From positions 1 through 6,308 of the forward strand of contig JAZOCL010000071.1 in NCBI GenBank assembly GCA_045596485.1: a stretch of 6,308 bases of DNA, in the 5' to 3' direction. The first letter of the stretch is position 1. Each line of letters begins with the position of its first letter. Source of the stretch: SIG440 sp045596485. Its GTDB lineage: Bacteria; Bacillota; Clostridia; Monoglobales; Monoglobaceae. A program made the position numbers and the translations under genes. The notes beneath the pieces were generated by a model. That model was not told the DNA's origin and did no database searches. It saw only the letters and a program-made list of their open reading frames with translations. This document shows positions 4,875-6,308 of this stretch, one piece after another.

Positions 4875-5519
4875 ATGAGTACAACGCAAATTTATATGAT
4901 ACGACACGGTCAGTCTGAAGGCAACAAAATCAGAGCCTTTTTGGGACATACCGACCTTGACTTGACAGAGCTGGGTCATCTTCAGGCAGAAAATACTGCA
5001 CGGTTTTTGAAGGATATTCAGGTTGATGTTATCTATTCAAGCGATTTAATCCGAGCATATAATACGGCTTTGCATACGACAGAATTGAAGGGAATGGAGA
5101 TAATCAGGAACAAAAACCTTCGTGAAATTTATGCAGGCAAGTGGGAAAACGGTTTGTTTGCCGAGCTTGAAGAGATATATAAGGAATCATACGGCGTGTG
5201 GCTGACCAATATTGGCCGTGCACGCTGTGACGAAGGAGAGAGCACCGAGGAACTTCAAAAGCGTATTGTGTCGGAAATAACGAAAATTGCAGAAGAGAAT
5301 GAAGGGAAAACAGTATTCATTTTCACTCACGCAACGCCCATACGCACATTCAAAGCCTTTTGTGACGGCAAAACCCTTGACGAAATGAAGGATGTTCCCT
5401 GGGCTACAAATGCATCAGTATCGCACTTTGAATATTTTGAGGGAAAATTCAAGGTAGTTGATTACGGTATTGACTTTTTTCAGGGAAATGAGTTGACAAC
5501 TCTTCCTGCGAATGTGTAG
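4875..5519 (+). CDS. Histidine phosphatase family protein (phosphoglycerate mutase-like)
   Basis: This 214-residue cytoplasmic enzyme is of branch 1 of the histidine phosphatase superfamily. The phosphoacceptor motif is IRHGQSEGN (9-17), with R10 and H11; H11 would form the phosphohistidine. R60 in YSSDLIRAYNTA, E84 in LREIYAGKWE, and H152 in FTHATPIR complete the expected catalytic pocket. Length and motif spacing are typical of GpmB/CobC-like phosphatases rather than of cofactor-dependent glycolytic mutase, which is longer. The substrate is uncertain; relatives hydrolyse phosphosugars, alpha-ribazole phosphate or other small phosphomonoesters. There are no cobalamin genes in view, so CobC is not supported. 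ATG 4875 follows AGAGGAG (4861-4867) at 7 bases. The gene lies 17 bp after the CPBP gene, with no terminator between them. Confidence 0.93.
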   Translation: MSTTQIYMIRHGQSEGNKIRAFLGHTDLDLTELGHLQAENTARFLKDIQVDVIYSSDLIRAYNTALHTTELKGMEIIRNKNLREIYAGKWENGLFAELEEIYKESYGVWLTNIGRARCDEGESTEELQKRIVSEITKIAEENEGKTVFIFTHATPIRTFKAFCDGKTLDEMKDVPWATNASVSHFEYFEGKFKVVDYGIDFFQGNELTTLPANV

Positions 5520-5549
5520 CGCATAAAAAATATTTTTTAAACAAAATGT

Positions 5550-5578
5550 TTGCTTTTTTGGGGCAAATATAGTATACT
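5550..5578 (+). promoter_or_regulatory. Sigma-A-like promoter of the NSS transporter gene
   Basis: TTGCTT (5550-5555), a 17-bp spacer and TATACT (5573-5578) give a good housekeeping promoter, 38 bp before the start codon at 5617. TTTGC (5549-5553) and GCAAA (5563-5567) form a short inverted repeat across the -35 region and spacer; this could be an operator, but it is only 5 bp per arm. A separate promoter here means the transporter is probably not part of the phosphatase operon. Confidence 0.6.
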
Positions 5579-5616
5579 GGTAGAAATATGTAAAAAATTG
5601 AGAGGACGGTTTATTT

Positions 5617-6308
5617 ATGTCTAACGAAAAAAGAAGCAGCTTCACAGGCAAAATCGGCTTTGTTCTTGCTGCAGCGGGCTCAGCTGTTGGTCTGGGTAAT
5701 ATCTGGAGATTTCCATACCTTGCAGCGAAATATGGCGGCGGTATATTCCTGCTGGTTTATATTATTCTTGCTGTCACCCTTGGCTTTGCCCTTATGACTG
5801 CCGAAATTGCAATAGGACGGAAAACAGGTCTCAGCGCAATCGGTGCATTCAAGGCTCTCAACAAGAAGTATTCCTTCATTGGATGGCTTGCGGCTCTTGT
5901 TCCTGTTATAATTCTGCCCTACTATTCGGTTATCGGCGGTTGGGTTACAAAGTATCTTTTTGACTTTGCAAACGGTGCAGGCGTTGCGGCAGCGAGCGAC
6001 GATTATTTCGGCAATTTTATTTCGCAGACAGGAGAGCCCATTTTCTGGTTCCTTGTGTTTATAGGGGTTACAGCGTTAGTTGTTCTTTGCGGTGTTGAAA
6101 AGGGTATCGAAAAGGTAAGCAAATTTATGATGCCTATTCTGGTGCTTTTGTCAATTATCATTGCTATATATTCTGTATTTCTGCCCGGTGCGTGGGAGGG
6201 TGTTCTTTATTATGTCCTGCCCGACTTCAGCAAGTTCTCGGCAACAACGGTTCTTGCGGCAATGGGACAGCTGTTTTATTCTATGTCTCTTGCTATGGGT
6301 ATTATGAT
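5617..6308 (+). CDS. NSS family sodium-dependent transporter, 5' part (runs off the window)
   Basis: The first 230 residues of a neurotransmitter:sodium symporter homologue; full bacterial members have about 440-510 residues and 11-12 helices. Helix 1 contains AAAGSAVGLGNIWRFPYL (18-35), with the unwound GLGNIWRFPY stretch that binds sodium and substrate. KYGGGIFLLVY (38-48) and LMTAEIAIGR (59-68) match the family signature through helix 2. Helices 3-5 follow (~86-112, 143-160, 170-189), and the window ends in helix 6 (MGQLFYSMSLAMG), whose middle also lines the substrate site. Bacterial relatives such as LeuT, MhsT and Tyt1 import amino acids with sodium; the substrate here is not known. ATG 5617 follows GAGAGGA (5600-5606) at 10 bases. 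The frame is open to the last base. Confidence 0.93.
   Translation, partial: MSNEKRSSFTGKIGFVLAAAGSAVGLGNIWRFPYLAAKYGGGIFLLVYIILAVTLGFALMTAEIAIGRKTGLSAIGAFKALNKKYSFIGWLAALVPVIILPYYSVIGGWVTKYLFDFANGAGVAAASDDYFGNFISQTGEPIFWFLVFIGVTALVVLCGVEKGIEKVSKFMMPILVLLSIIIAIYSVFLPGAWEGVLYYVLPDFSKFSATTVLAAMGQLFYSMSLAMGIM

Noticed and set aside
5525..5540. Terminator after the phosphatase gene (AAAAAATATTTTTT)
   Set aside because: The palindrome is purely A/T, with no GC stem; it would not make a convincing intrinsic terminator.
5415..5651. 78-residue minus-strand frame across the phosphatase-NSS junction
   Set aside because: It runs over the end of one clear gene, a good promoter and the start of another on the opposite strand.

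Overview
The window looks like the start of a contig from an anaerobic Firmicute of the class Clostridia, probably a gut Oscillospiraceae/Ruminococcaceae-type organism. This rests on strong purine-rich Shine-Dalgarno sites, moderate GC with AT-rich spacers, the gene families present and the palindromic intergenic repeats; the family-level placement is inference. The first 42 bases are not genomic. They match the reverse complement of an MGI/DNBSEQ library adapter, so biological sequence begins at about base 43, in the 3' end of a YbaB/EbfC nucleoid-protein gene.

Layout. (1) 44-157, tail of ybaB. (2) 247-2585, two tightly spaced genes: a SulP anion transporter with a C-terminal STAS domain, and 5 bp later a protein with a HIRAN-like domain and one TPR-like helical hairpin. 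(3) 2586-4170, a 1.6 kb repeat-rich accessory stretch. It holds a long palindrome (2734-2773), a 124-bp multi-hairpin palindromic element (2887-3010), an orphan AT-rich membrane ORF bracketed by 27-bp direct repeats, and a 500-bp element (3531-4030). That last element has exact 14-bp terminal inverted repeats and encloses a DUF559/COG2852 (YcjD-like) putative endonuclease gene. (4) 4171-5519, a likely operon of a CPBP (CAAX-type) intramembrane protease homologue and a histidine phosphatase. (5) 5617 to the end, the N-terminal 230 residues of an NSS-family sodium-coupled amino-acid transporter behind its own sigma-A-like promoter.

The most interesting part is 3531-4030. The endonuclease-like gene fits flush inside a palindromic repeat: the repeat's left arm supplies the ribosome-binding site, and the right arm encodes the last ~18 residues and the stop codon. 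Gene and repeat therefore look like one evolving unit, comparable in logic to REP/RAYT pairs. The 124-bp element nearby has the same layout without a gene and may be a non-autonomous relative. Mobilisation of the repeats by the enzyme is a hypothesis, not shown by this window.

The flanking genes are ordinary housekeeping or transport genes. No rRNA, tRNA, CRISPR array or classical transposase was seen.
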